Shown: in pieces, positions 55,226-63,950 of the stretch
How the letters are laid out: every line of letters starts with the position of its first letter
Numbering within the stretch: the stretch's first letter is position 1
From: Clostridiales bacterium UBA1728
GTDB taxonomy: Bacteria > Bacillota > Clostridia > Oscillospirales > Oscillospiraceae
Direction: 5' to 3'
Length of the DNA: 64,000 nt
Assembly (NCBI GenBank): GCA_002315975.1
Contig: DCIK01000007.1
Coordinates: 27,198-91,197 of the forward strand
Made by a program: the position numbers and the translations under genes
The notes under the pieces: generated by a model
Told to the model about the DNA's origin: nothing
Databases searched by the model: none
What the model saw: only the letters and a program-made list of their open reading frames with translations

Positions 55226-55561
55226 ATGAAAATTCGAGCAGAGAGCAAAAACGGTGTGCTGCGCCTGATATTGCTGGGCGAGCTGGATCACCATGCGGCA
55301 GGAGGTGCCATGCGGGAGATCGACGCCATTCTCGACAGAATGCTGCCGGTGGACTGCGCCATTGATCTCAGCGGCCTGAGCTTTATGGACAGCTCCGGTA
55401 TCGCGCTGATCCTGCGGATATACCGGCGTATGCAGCTGGCGGGGGGACGCACGGTGGTCATCAATCCGGCGGCGCAGCCCCTGCGGGTGCTGGATGCCTC
55501 AGGTATAGCCAATCTGGTGAGAATCGTTACAACGGTAAAGGAGCGAGCCAATGAAGTTTGA
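55226..55561 (+). CDS. spoIIAA: Anti-sigma-F factor antagonist SpoIIAA
   Basis: A 111-residue STAS-domain protein. The phosphorylation site is the serine in LSFMDSSGIALIL near residue 57, the invariant DSSG motif. LILLGELDHHAA near residue 15 is the family's first strand. Unphosphorylated SpoIIAA frees sigma-F from SpoIIAB in the forespore; SpoIIAB phosphorylates that serine to inactivate it. The ATG at 55226 follows GGGGGGAA. The gene overlaps spoIIAB by 11 bases, which keeps the stoichiometry of the pair. Confidence 0.95.
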   Translation: MKIRAESKNGVLRLILLGELDHHAAGGAMREIDAILDRMLPVDCAIDLSGLSFMDSSGIALILRIYRRMQLAGGRTVVINPAAQPLRVLDASGIANLVRIVTTVKERANEV

Positions 55562-55991
55562 AAACTATCTGAAGCTGGAATTTCCCAGCAAGAGCAGCAA
55601 CGAAGCGCTGGCCAGAAGCATGGTGGGCGTGTTTGCCTCCCAGCTTGACCCCAGCATGGAAGAGCTGGGGGATCTGAAAACCGCTGTCAGCGAGGCGGTG
55701 ACCAATGCCATTGTCCACGCCTACCCCAATACGCTGGGCCGCATCTCCATCCGCTGCCGCATTCTGGAGGAAAACCGGCTGGAGATTGTCATCCGGGACT
55801 GGGGCGTGGGCATGGCGGATGTGGAGCAGGCCCGCCAGCCCCTCTTCACCACTGGGGGAGAGGAGCGCAGCGGCATGGGCTTTACCATCATGGAGAGCTT
55901 TATGGACAGCCTTACGGTGAAATCCAGACCGGGAGCGGGCACCACGGTGGTCATGAAGCGCAGGCTGCCCCGCCGCCGTGTGGAGCGCTGA
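55551..55991 (+). CDS. spoIIAB: Anti-sigma-F factor, serine kinase SpoIIAB
   Basis: A 146-residue GHKL-fold protein kinase that both binds sigma-F and phosphorylates SpoIIAA. Visible motifs are the N-box KTAVSEAVTNAIVHAYP near residue 43, the G1 box RDWGVGMAD near 82, and the glycine lid ERSGMGFTIMESFMD near 105. The ending GAGTTVVMKRRL is typical. It overlaps its neighbours on both sides (11 bases with spoIIAA, one base with sigF), which is the conserved spoIIA operon layout. Confidence 0.96.
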   Translation: MKFENYLKLEFPSKSSNEALARSMVGVFASQLDPSMEELGDLKTAVSEAVTNAIVHAYPNTLGRISIRCRILEENRLEIVIRDWGVGMADVEQARQPLFTTGGEERSGMGFTIMESFMDSLTVKSRPGAGTTVVMKRRLPRRRVER

Positions 55992-56698
55992 TGGAGCAGA
56001 ATGAGCTTCTGCGCCGGGCCCACGCCGGAGACAGGGCGGCACAGGAGCAGTTCCTGACGGACAACAGTCCGCTGATCTGGAGCATTGTGCGGCGCTATAT
56101 GGGGCGCGGCACCGAGGCGGAGGACCTCTATCAGCTGGGCTGTCTGGGCTTCATCAAGGCCGTGGAGGGCTATGACGAGAGCTACGGTACCTGCTTTTCC
56201 ACCTATGCCGTGCCGAAGATCGCAGGAGAAATCCGCCGCTTTCTCCGGGACGACGGAGCAATCAAGGTTTCGAGAACATTGAAGGAGCGCTCGGCCCGAC
56301 TCGTCCGGGAGCGGGACGCTCTGCGTACGAAGCTGAACCGGGAGCCTTTGATCAGCGAGCTTTCACAGCTCACGGGGCTGAGCGCCGCGGAGATTGCCGA
56401 GTGCGACTGTGCTGCTGCGCCGGTGGAGAGCTATCAGCAGGAGGTCGGAGACTCGGAGCTGACGCTGGAGAGCCTTTTAGGAGATACGGAGCAGGAGGAG
56501 CGGACGCTGACCTCGCTGTCGGTACATATGGCCATAAACACCCTGCCGGAAAAGCAGCGAACGGTTATCGCTCTGCGCTATTTCCACGGTCTTACCCAGC
56601 AGAGCTGCGCCGAGATTTTAAAGGTCAGTCAGGTGCAGATATCCCGATTGGAGCGTAAGGCGCTGGCGGCCATGCGCTCCGTCCTCTATGAGGACTGA
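55991..56698 (+). CDS. sigF: Sporulation sigma factor F
   Basis: A 235-residue sigma-70 family factor, the first forespore-specific sigma. Region 2 shows DLYQLGCLGFIKAVEGYD with core-binding, then GTCFSTYAVPKIAGEIRRFL for -10 recognition (about residues 45-90). Region 3 (KVSRTLKERSARL) follows, and region 4 with the -35 helix-turn-helix is at residues 185-230 (LPEKQRTVIALRYFHGLTQQ). It is the last gene of spoIIA. Its 3' end overlaps the convergent protease gene by 13 bases. It would read SASP-type forespore promoters with sigma-G, such as that at 43.1 kb. Confidence 0.95.
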   Translation: MEQNELLRRAHAGDRAAQEQFLTDNSPLIWSIVRRYMGRGTEAEDLYQLGCLGFIKAVEGYDESYGTCFSTYAVPKIAGEIRRFLRDDGAIKVSRTLKERSARLVRERDALRTKLNREPLISELSQLTGLSAAEIAECDCAAAPVESYQQEVGDSELTLESLLGDTEQEERTLTSLSVHMAINTLPEKQRTVIALRYFHGLTQQSCAEILKVSQVQISRLERKALAAMRSVLYED

Positions 56699-57192
56699 CG
56701 AAAGCTCAGAAACAGCAGCCACAGAGCGAGAGCGGCGCCGTACCAGAGCCGTCGGCGGATGCTCCAGAGCAGAAAGGGCACAAGCAGCACCGCCGAAAGA
56801 GCAGTCAGCAGCCACAGCGGACAGCCAAAGGAGCGAAGAATCCGCCCGCCGTCGCAAACGGGAATCGGAAGAAGATTGAAGAGCGAGAGCGCCGCGGAGA
56901 CCTCTCCGGCATAGCGGGCATGGGGAAGGGGAAGAAAAGCCAGCAGCAGAGCCCAGAGCAGTCCCGCTGCGCTGCCGGCTGCTGCCACAAAAGCCTCCTC
57001 GGCGGCGGAGCTCAGGGGAGCAAAGCGAATCTGTGCACCGGTATAATCAAGACCCATTCCCCGGCAGGGCTTGCGGCAGAGCCGCAGAGCCAGCAGGTGA
57101 GCCCCCTCATGGACGGCAACGGCAGTGCCCAGAGCCCAAAGCTCCCAGCTCTCGCAGCGGAGCAGGGAAAAAATCAGCGGGAGCGCGGCTGT
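56686..57192 (-). CDS. SpoIVFB-like site-2 (M50) metalloprotease, start codon unclear
   Basis: The frame is open from 57192 to 56686. It encodes about 168 residues with four to five membrane helices. The zinc motif HEGAH (in AVAVHEGAHLLAL, around 57097-57111) and the second motif NLLPIPVCDGGRIL with the third ligand aspartate are intact, so this is an active-looking M50 protease. The first ATG (57057) lies after HEGAH and would delete the active site. Upstream of the motif no ATG, GTG or TTG exists in frame before the stop at 57193. A GGAGGT site at about 57195-57200 sits beside that stop, so a non-standard start or a frameshift is likely. The probable role is pro-sigma processing with BofA as inhibitor. 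Confidence 0.75.
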   Translation of the reverse strand, partial: TAALPLIFSLLRCESWELWALGTAVAVHEGAHLLALRLCRKPCRGMGLDYTGAQIRFAPLSSAAEEAFVAAAGSAAGLLWALLLAFLPLPHARYAGEVSAALSLFNLLPIPVCDGGRILRSFGCPLWLLTALSAVLLVPFLLWSIRRRLWYGAALALWLLFLSFRQSS

Positions 57193-57246
57193 TCACCTCC
57201 TTCTGCCTTTGATTTTTCATCCTATGCCGGCGGTTGAGAAAAAAGA

Positions 57247-57282
57247 AGAGGAGAATACCATAATCATACGGTATTCTCCTCT
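57247..57282 (-). terminator. Terminator of the CotH-family gene
   Basis: AGAGGAGAATACC and GGTATTCTCCTCT are perfect inverted 13-mers around a 10-base loop. On the minus strand they are followed by TTCTTTTTT, five bases after the CotH stop. Confidence 0.9.
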
Positions 57283-57287
57283 GCGGA

Positions 57288-59597
57288 TTATTTCAGGGTC
57301 GTTAATGCGCTGAAATCCATCCCCTCCATACCGGGAAGGATCACCAGGTTATGCACGGTCTGATCGCGCCATTCAGTGTTGCAAACGGTTTTGCGCAGGT
57401 ATGCCACCCGGGCTTCCCAGACATAAAGGGCGGTATTCCACTCCTTGAAGTCTATGGTGACTTCTTCGCGCAGCAGATTCTCATATTCGCTTAATACGCT
57501 CAGAAAGTTCTCCTCCGAAAAAGAACCGTTCAGGGCATCCGCCACCCGTTCGATCAGGCGGGAGCGGAAGACTTTGGAGCTAAGAAGGGTGCGCAGGATC
57601 AGAGACATATCCTGAGAGTAAAAGTTGGGGGTAGAAACCGAGACCATATTCCGAAAAGGTACTTTTCCGGCTCCGTCAAAATCCCAGATCAGGAAGCGCC
57701 ATTTGTAAGCGGTTGCGGAGGAGCGATAGCAGGCAACATTATTGCAATGGTCGATATCGCCCGCAATCCCTTTGACGACCATCCAGTCGATCACGCTGTC
57801 AATATCCAGCACCGAGGAGAGATAAGAGTAGGCCGCCTCCCCGGTGTTCTCGCTTTGGCTGCAGAACGAAGTAACTTCGCTGTAAAACACGCTGTGCGTA
57901 TCCACCGGGAAATGGCAGTACTCAACACTGCTTTCGTCCGATCCGTCGTGAGCGGAAAAATAAGCGGTGGAGAAATCTTCCCGGAGAGAGACCAGACCCC
58001 AGTATTCGCCGTTGATGTACATACGGCAGAATCTACTGTTCTGAATGGGGCATACATCCGTAAAGGAGCGGGCCAGAGTCTCAAACAGCTCGCTTTTGAA
58101 CACGGTCTGCAGGGAATCATAGCCCCGGCGCAGGCCCAGGGAATGATATTCCGTGATGCCCGTGCCGAATACATCGTACGAGAGAGTATCCGCGCCGTAA
58201 CAGCCTCGAAAATGCACCTTAAAGCTTTTTGAATGCTGCTTCAGACTGGTATTTCCTCCCAGATGGACGCCGCAGGGGATCGTAAAGCTGCCGCTATCCT
58301 CGTAAAAGGAGAGAATACAGGAAACCTCCGTCGTTTTATTCACGGCATGCTTCAGGGAATTGAGCGTTGAAGGCACATCGCCCACCAGACTGACCACCGG
58401 GAGACTGACATCCGTGAAAATGAAGCTATAGGTGGAAACCTCGGAGTTCAGCTTTCCGTCCGCCACCGACACGGCGCGGAGAACGGTGGTTTCGCTGAGG
58501 GTGATGGGGCCGCGGTAGAGCGTGGATTCAGTACCCGGACGGGTGCAATCCGTGGTGTAGTAGATGCTGCCCTCGCCCGTCAGCTCTACGGTAACGCTTT
58601 CGCCGGGGGAGAATACGCCGTCCTGTCCGCTCAGCACCGGGGCGCCGGCCACGCTGCGGCAGCCGTTGCGGTTTTCCTCACCGGGACTGGAGGCGGAATA
58701 ATAATACCAGCCATTGCCTCTCTCTCTTCCTATGCTCCCGCCGGTGGGAACAAAGCGAAGAGAGACTGCATCGACAATCACACCTCCGCAACTGAGATAG
58801 AGGGATTCCTCTTCGCCGAGCGAAAAGGAGTCATCGCCCAGATTGATTACGGCATATTCACCGCTTGCGAGCACAGTATCCGAAAGCGGCAGCTTCTCCG
58901 GCTTTCCGGCTCTGTCGCTGAGAGCGTAGTCGGAGAGATTCACGCTTTCGCTGCCGGCATTATAAAGCTCCACCCAGTCGCAGGTATCGAGCTTTGCACT
59001 GCCGTGGATATAAACCTCGTTGATGCGCAGAGCGGGCCCGCTCTGCAGCGCGCTCTGGCACGCTTCGTAGCCCTCTGCCGTATTCGGATAGCCGGGCGTG
59101 GGGAAAGAGCTCACGCGGCAGCCTTCGTCCTCACAGATCAGAGAGGCGTTCTCTTCGCTCAGAGAGCAGTCGTAACGACTGAGAACCCTGCCGTCCGGAG
59201 CGGTGAGCGTGAGCGTTTCCGAATCGGAGAGGGAAAAGGGCAGGTCTTCTTCGCAGATGAGCAGCAGATACGCACCGGGAGCGAGGGTGAGACCGGAAAA
59301 GCTGTGCCGCTTATTCCCATCGGATATGACAACATCGTCCAGCGGAATGGAAACGGAGGAGCCGTTGTGCAGCTCAACCCAGTCGGGAAAGCGGCCATCC
59401 CTCAACAGCGTGGAGCTGTTCCTGACCATGATTTCGCTGACGGAAAGCGCCTCATAGGGGTAAGAAAGCGCTGCGGTGGGCGTGACGACCTCTGCCTGCG
59501 CAGCCTGCTGCTCTCCGCAGGCATTCAAAAGCAGAAGACAGAATGCGAGAAGAAATACAATTACGAATGTCTTTTTCATTTCAGTGATTACAGGCAT
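57288..59597 (-). CDS. CotH kinase-family lipoprotein with lamin-tail domains
   Basis: About 769 residues, exported as a lipoprotein (hydrophobic core FVIVFLLAFCLLLLNAC with lipobox cysteine). Two lamin-tail (LTD) beta domains follow, each with the D-W-V-E-L signature: FPDWVELHNGSSVSIPL near residue 75 and CDWVELYNAGSESVNLSDYA near 210. A chitobiase-like fibronectin-type strand set follows (near 330-400). The C-terminal CotH domain has INGEYWGLVSLREDF and the ATP-metal motif RFLIWDFDGAGKV near 640. CotH proteins are atypical secreted kinases; Bacillus CotH phosphorylates spore-coat proteins. Start 59597 (behind AAGGG) or 59579. It converges on the protease gene. Confidence 0.87.
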   Translation of the reverse strand: MPVITEMKKTFVIVFLLAFCLLLLNACGEQQAAQAEVVTPTAALSYPYEALSVSEIMVRNSSTLLRDGRFPDWVELHNGSSVSIPLDDVVISDGNKRHSFSGLTLAPGAYLLLICEEDLPFSLSDSETLTLTAPDGRVLSRYDCSLSEENASLICEDEGCRVSSFPTPGYPNTAEGYEACQSALQSGPALRINEVYIHGSAKLDTCDWVELYNAGSESVNLSDYALSDRAGKPEKLPLSDTVLASGEYAVINLGDDSFSLGEEESLYLSCGGVIVDAVSLRFVPTGGSIGRERGNGWYYYSASSPGEENRNGCRSVAGAPVLSGQDGVFSPGESVTVELTGEGSIYYTTDCTRPGTESTLYRGPITLSETTVLRAVSVADGKLNSEVSTYSFIFTDVSLPVVSLVGDVPSTLNSLKHAVNKTTEVSCILSFYEDSGSFTIPCGVHLGGNTSLKQHSKSFKVHFRGCYGADTLSYDVFGTGITEYHSLGLRRGYDSLQTVFKSELFETLARSFTDVCPIQNSRFCRMYINGEYWGLVSLREDFSTAYFSAHDGSDESSVEYCHFPVDTHSVFYSEVTSFCSQSENTGEAAYSYLSSVLDIDSVIDWMVVKGIAGDIDHCNNVACYRSSATAYKWRFLIWDFDGAGKVPFRNMVSVSTPNFYSQDMSLILRTLLSSKVFRSRLIERVADALNGSFSEENFLSVLSEYENLLREEVTIDFKEWNTALYVWEARVAYLRKTVCNTEWRDQTVHNLVILPGMEGMDFSALTTLK

Positions 59598-59642
59598 GAT
59601 AAAGCCCTTGAAAAGAAGAATTCGTTTCAAGGGCTGCTTCTA

Positions 59643-59716
59643 TGGAGCGGATAATGGGGGTCGAACCCACCTCTACGGCTTGGGAAGCCGTCGTTCTACC
59701 GATGAACTATATCCGC
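59643..59716 (-). tRNA. tRNA-Gly (CCC)
   Basis: A full cloverleaf on the minus strand. The acceptor GCGGATA pairs with TATCCGC, and the anticodon stem ACGGC/GCCGT encloses TTCCCAA with anticodon CCC. The T arm has GTTCGAC. The discriminator T and the CCA end are encoded at 59646-59643. It is the second glycine tRNA of the window; the first, at 5820, reads GGC/GGU codons, while this one reads GGG. Confidence 0.96.
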
Positions 59717-59827
59717 ATCTATCGCGTACTATAGCACGAACCCCGGGGAAATGCAAGGGTTATTTTTCGAGGCTTTGGCGAAAACCGGACCTGCCCGAAA
59801 TATACTCTTTCGAGAAAAGCCCACAGA

Positions 59828-59908
59828 CCCGTAGGGCTCGGCCTCCGGACGAGCCGCCGCTTTCCCGCTGCGCCGGTTACGGCTCGTCCGGGAGGCCGAG
59901 CCCTGCAA
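59828..59908. repeat. Two TAGGGCTCGG modules in inverted orientation
   Basis: TAGGGCTCGGCCTCCGGACG (59832 on) and its inverted partner CGTCCGGGAGGCCGAGCCCT (59885-59904) can fold into one long hairpin with a GC-rich loop. This is the only place in the window where the module occurs as a head-to-head pair. The rest of 59717-59986 holds no gene. Confidence 0.82.
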
Positions 59909-59986
59909 AAGCGTGTACAGAACAATTATCACCGGGTTTGTTTTGCGCGAACACCTTTGCGATTTCCGCAAGACCGGAATTCACCC

Positions 59987-60015
59987 TTGCCAAAACGAAG
60001 ACAATATGTTATTAT
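59987..60015 (+). promoter_or_regulatory. Promoter of uppP
   Basis: TTGCCA (59987-59992) and TATTAT (60010-60015) with a 17-base spacer, 32 bases before the ATG. Confidence 0.75.
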
Positions 60016-60047
60016 AGATATTCAAATTCACTGAGGAGCGTGATCAA

Positions 60048-60887
60048 ATGTCAATCGGAGCCGCCGTTCTCCTGGGACTGATTCAGGGCGTAGCGGAATT
60101 TCTACCCATTTCCAGTTCGGGACATCTCTCCGTGCTGCAGAACTTTTTTCATATGCAGACCGCTGAGGACGGCCACCTTCTCTTTGATGTGCTGCTGCAT
60201 CTGGGAACCCTGCTGGCCATCTTCGCCGCCTACTGGTCGGATATTCAGGAGCTTGTCCGCGATTCTCTGCAGTTTGTCAATGATATCCGCTACCGCCGCG
60301 CCGCACCGAAAAAGGGCTATCCCGGCGCAAGGCTGCTGCTGATGATGTTCTTCGGTACGCTGCCTCTGGCCTTTGTGCTGCCGGTGAAGGATGTTCTGGA
60401 GACTCTCTACTACAAAACCTGGTACATAGGCGTGGCCTTTTTGCTGACGGGCTGTATGCTCTATGTCTCCGATCAGATGCCCCAGGGCCGGAAAAACGGA
60501 AAAACCATGACCCTGGTGGACGCTCTGCTCATCGGCGTCTGTCAGGCTGTGGCCGTGATTCCCGGCATTTCCCGCAGCGGCTCTACCATTACGGCGGGCC
60601 TCTCCCGGGGACTGGACAGGAGCTTTGCCGTTAAGTATTCCCTGCTGCTGAGCATCCCCGCGGTGCTGGGCGCCAATCTCCTCTCCCTCATCGATGCCGT
60701 CAGAGACGGGGTGAATACGGCCTATCTTGTGCCCTATCTCATCGGCACGCTGACCGCCGCCGTATCGGGCTATTTTTCCATCATTCTTCTTCGCCGCCTG
60801 CTGCAGAAGGGCGGCTTCGGCAAGGGACTGCGCTATTACCTCTGGGTTATGGGTGCACTGACGCTGATTCTTTCTCTTTTTATGTAA
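60048..60887 (+). CDS. uppP: Undecaprenyl-diphosphate phosphatase
   Basis: A 279-residue membrane enzyme (BacA family) that recycles undecaprenyl diphosphate to the monophosphate lipid carrier for peptidoglycan and surface glycans. Both halves of the active site are visible. The first has LIQGVAEFLPISSSGHLSVL at residues 9-28, and the second VAVIPGISRSGSTITAGLS near residue 170. Each holds the catalytic glutamate, serine or arginine residues expected. Seven to eight helices are predicted by hydrophobicity. GAGGAGCG precedes the ATG. The enzyme also gives bacitracin tolerance in other species. Confidence 0.95.
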   Translation: MSIGAAVLLGLIQGVAEFLPISSSGHLSVLQNFFHMQTAEDGHLLFDVLLHLGTLLAIFAAYWSDIQELVRDSLQFVNDIRYRRAAPKKGYPGARLLLMMFFGTLPLAFVLPVKDVLETLYYKTWYIGVAFLLTGCMLYVSDQMPQGRKNGKTMTLVDALLIGVCQAVAVIPGISRSGSTITAGLSRGLDRSFAVKYSLLLSIPAVLGANLLSLIDAVRDGVNTAYLVPYLIGTLTAAVSGYFSIILLRRLLQKGGFGKGLRYYLWVMGALTLILSLFM

Positions 60888-60903
60888 TATTCGGAGGCTA
60901 TCA

Positions 60904-63567
60904 ATGGCACAGACTGCGAAAAAAACAAACAGCACCAAAAAGAAGTCCACTGCGGCAAAAAAGAACGGCTTCAGCGCTCAGGTCTGGGGCATCGTCCTCT
61001 TTTTCTGCGGCGGCTTCGCCTTTTTAGGCTACTTTATGCAGAATCACTGGCTGGTGGATGCGCTGAGCCTGTATGTTATCAAGGGACTTTTCGGCTGGGG
61101 CTTTCTCATTGCGCCCCCGGTACTGATCTTTGCGGGCTTTCTTCTGCTGCTCAATGCGGAACGGGCGAAGCAGCGCTGCTTCTGCCTGCTGAGTCTTCCT
61201 GCCCTGCTGGGTGGCATCATCCACCTTATCCGCTGCGGTGCCCAGTATGCCATGCAGTATACCTCTCCCGCCCAGTATTACACCACGGGTCTCTCCATGC
61301 AGAGCGGCGGTCTGGTCTCCGGCTATCTGGCGGAGCTGCTCCGGGACGCCATCAGCGCCTACGGTGCCATGCCCGTGCTGGTGATCCTCTTTCTCATCTG
61401 CGGCGTGTCCGGTCTGGGTCTGACCTGGAAGGACATTTTCACCACCGAGGCGAAAGCGTCCAAGGCAGAGGCTCCCGTTGCAGACAAGAAGGCTAAAACA
61501 GCCCAGAGCGCAAAGAAGAATGAGCCCCTCTTCCTGCCCGCCGAGGAGCTGCCCACTATCATGCGGGGCAGAAACGGCAAAAAGACCGAGGGCGTGGATA
61601 TCCTCTTTGAAGAGAGCGTCAAAAGCAAAAAGAGCCGTAAGAAAAAGGAAGAGCCCCTGCCGGAGGAGGCTGCTCCTGCTGAGGATATTCCGGCCATGCC
61701 CCAGGGCTACGACTCCCTCCGCAGGACCAGGGCCAATGCCAATGTAGACGCCCTGCTGCAGACCATGGATGCCCAGGAGGAAAAGAAGAAAAAGCGCAAG
61801 GCCGGCAGCACCTCTCCCTTTGTGGAGGATGTTACCCCTGTGGCGCAGACTCCGATTGCGAAGCCGGAGGCGGCCAAAGCGGAAGCCGCAAAGCCCCTAC
61901 CCCCGCTGGAGGGCGAGGTGGAGAAGCTCTCCCGCGAGGAGGTGCGTCAGGCCACCCGGGAAGTGGCCGAGGAGATCGGCAACGCCGAAAAGCCCGATAC
62001 CTATGTCTACCCGCCGCTGGAGCTGCTGGATCAGTTCGACAGCTCTGCCTCTACCGGCAGTGAGGAGATTCGCGTAAATACCGAGCGGCTCAATATGTGC
62101 CTCAGGAGCTTTAACGTGGGCGCCAAGGTCACGGGTGTAACCCGGGGCCCCTCTGTCACCCGCTACGATCTGGAGCTGGAGGCGGGTCTGCGCCTGACCA
62201 AGCTCACCAATCTGGCCGGGGATCTGGCGCTGAATCTGGGCGTGGAAAATGTCCGCATTGCCCCCGTGCCCGAAAAGGTTTCCACCGTGGGCGTGGAGGT
62301 GCCCAACCGCGACACCGCCACCGTGGGTCTCCGGGAGCTGCTGCAGAGCGAAAACTTCCGCAGAGCCAAGTCGCCTCTGAGCTTTGCCATCGGCAAGGAC
62401 ATCTCCGGCGACTGTATTGTGGGCAACATTTCCAAGCTGCCCCATATGCTCATTGCCGGTACCACGGGCTCCGGTAAGTCCGTGTGCATGAACTGTCTGA
62501 TTCTCTCGCTGCTCTACAAGGCCAGCCCCGACGAGGTGCGCCTGATCATGATCGATCCCAAGATGGTGGAGCTGCAAATCTACAATGGCATACCCCATCT
62601 CTTTATCCCCGTGGTCACCGATCCCAAGAAGGCCGCGGGCGCTCTGCAGTGGAGCGTGGTGGAGATGATGAAGCGTTACCGTCTCTTCTCCGAGCAGAAT
62701 GTCCGCGACCTGACCGGCTATAATGAGGTTCGCCGTCTCAACGGCGAGGAGCCCATGCCCAGCCTTGTCATCGTCATCGACGAGCTGGCCGATCTGATGA
62801 TGACCGCCGCCAAGGAGGTGGAGGAGAGCATCTGCCGCGTGGCCCAGATGGGTCGTGCCGCCGGTGTGCACCTGATTATTGCCACCCAGCGTCCCTCTGC
62901 AGACGTGATTACCGGCCTCATGAAGGCCAATATCCCCAGCCGCATTGCTTTTGCCGTGTCCTCCTCGCTGGAATCCCGCATCATTATGGATCAGTCCGGC
63001 GCCGAGAAGCTGGTGGGCAAGGGCGATATGCTCTACAGCCCCATCGGCATGGGCAAGCCCCAGCGTATTCAGGGCGCGTATGTCTCCGATGAGGAGCGCG
63101 AGAGCGTGATTGACTTCATCAAGCAGGGCAGCGAGGCTCACTATGATCAGAGTGTGATCCGCGAGATCGAGCAGAAGGCCGCCGAGAAGGAGCGGGAAAA
63201 GGAAAAGGGCAGCGCCCCGCGCTCTGCCATTGCCGACGAGATTGTGGCCGATTCTCAGGATACGCTCTTTGCGGGCTTTGATCCGCTGATTCCCAAGGCA
63301 GTGGAGATTCTGCTGGAGGAAAAGCAGGGCTCCGTGTCCCATCTCCAGCGCCGTCTGAAGGTGGGCTTCAGCCGCGCCGGACGCATCATGGACGAGATGG
63401 AGGAGCTGGGCATGGTCGGCCCCGCCGAAGGTACCAAGCCACGCAAGGTGCTCATCTCCCGGGAGAAGTGGGAGGAGCTCAACAGCGGCGATACGCGCAG
63501 CGATGCCGAAAGGCTCATGGATGAGTCCCGGGACGATTTCGGCTCGCAGGAGGATGAAGAATGCTGA
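60904..63567 (+). CDS. ftsK: DNA translocase FtsK/SpoIIIE
   Basis: An 887-residue septal DNA pump. Four N-terminal membrane helices lie at about residues 21-44, 58-80, 90-112 and 147-168, followed by a charged Lys/Glu/Ala/Pro linker (residues 180-330). The motor domain has Walker A AGTTGSGKSVCMN near residue 518 and Walker B LVIVIDELADLMM near 620. The C-terminal gamma winged helix (VSHLQRRLKVGFSRAGRIMD, near 812-832) reads the chromosome polarity sequences. Length suits SpoIIIE of spore formers, which pumps the chromosome into the forespore. The start follows GGAGGC, and the gene overlaps mrnC by seven bases. Confidence 0.95.
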   Translation: MAQTAKKTNSTKKKSTAAKKNGFSAQVWGIVLFFCGGFAFLGYFMQNHWLVDALSLYVIKGLFGWGFLIAPPVLIFAGFLLLLNAERAKQRCFCLLSLPALLGGIIHLIRCGAQYAMQYTSPAQYYTTGLSMQSGGLVSGYLAELLRDAISAYGAMPVLVILFLICGVSGLGLTWKDIFTTEAKASKAEAPVADKKAKTAQSAKKNEPLFLPAEELPTIMRGRNGKKTEGVDILFEESVKSKKSRKKKEEPLPEEAAPAEDIPAMPQGYDSLRRTRANANVDALLQTMDAQEEKKKKRKAGSTSPFVEDVTPVAQTPIAKPEAAKAEAAKPLPPLEGEVEKLSREEVRQATREVAEEIGNAEKPDTYVYPPLELLDQFDSSASTGSEEIRVNTERLNMCLRSFNVGAKVTGVTRGPSVTRYDLELEAGLRLTKLTNLAGDLALNLGVENVRIAPVPEKVSTVGVEVPNRDTATVGLRELLQSENFRRAKSPLSFAIGKDISGDCIVGNISKLPHMLIAGTTGSGKSVCMNCLILSLLYKASPDEVRLIMIDPKMVELQIYNGIPHLFIPVVTDPKKAAGALQWSVVEMMKRYRLFSEQNVRDLTGYNEVRRLNGEEPMPSLVIVIDELADLMMTAAKEVEESICRVAQMGRAAGVHLIIATQRPSADVITGLMKANIPSRIAFAVSSSLESRIIMDQSGAEKLVGKGDMLYSPIGMGKPQRIQGAYVSDEERESVIDFIKQGSEAHYDQSVIREIEQKAAEKEREKEKGSAPRSAIADEIVADSQDTLFAGFDPLIPKAVEILLEEKQGSVSHLQRRLKVGFSRAGRIMDEMEELGMVGPAEGTKPRKVLISREKWEELNSGDTRSDAERLMDESRDDFGSQEDEEC

Positions 63568-63950
63568 TTCCCAAGCAGGAGATTGATGCCATGAGCGTTC
63601 TGGCGCTGGCACACATGGGCGACTGCGTCTATGAGCTGCAGGTGCGCCGTATGCTCTGCTGCCGAGGCACCCTCACGGCGAACACGTTGCACAAAGACAC
63701 CGTTGCTCTGGTCTGCGCCAGGGCCCAGGCGAAGGCCGTGAGAAGGATGCTCTCCTCCCTCAGCGAAGAGGAGCTTGCGGTCTACAAACGGGGGCGGAAT
63801 GCCCACAGCCACCCGGCCCCCAGGAACACCTCGGAAGGGGAGTACCACGCTGCCACGGGGCTGGAAACCCTTTTCGGCTGGCTCTATCTTCGGGAGGAGC
63901 AGAGCCGTATCGAAGAGCTCTTTGCTCTGGCCATGGAGGAAAAGAAATAA
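63561..63950 (+). CDS. mrnC: Mini-ribonuclease 3
   Basis: A 129-residue RNase III-like nuclease without the double-stranded RNA-binding domain. The catalytic signature is near residue 19 (AHMGDCVYELQVRRML, where RNase III has LGDAVLEL), and the second acidic helix is EYHAATGLETLFGWLYL near residue 93. Mini-III matures 23S rRNA in Bacillus. KRGRNAHSHPAPRN in the middle is the basic substrate-binding loop of the family. The start overlaps the ftsK end; ATG at 63588 is a possible internal alternative. Confidence 0.93.
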   Translation: MLIPKQEIDAMSVLALAHMGDCVYELQVRRMLCCRGTLTANTLHKDTVALVCARAQAKAVRRMLSSLSEEELAVYKRGRNAHSHPAPRNTSEGEYHAATGLETLFGWLYLREEQSRIEELFALAMEEKK

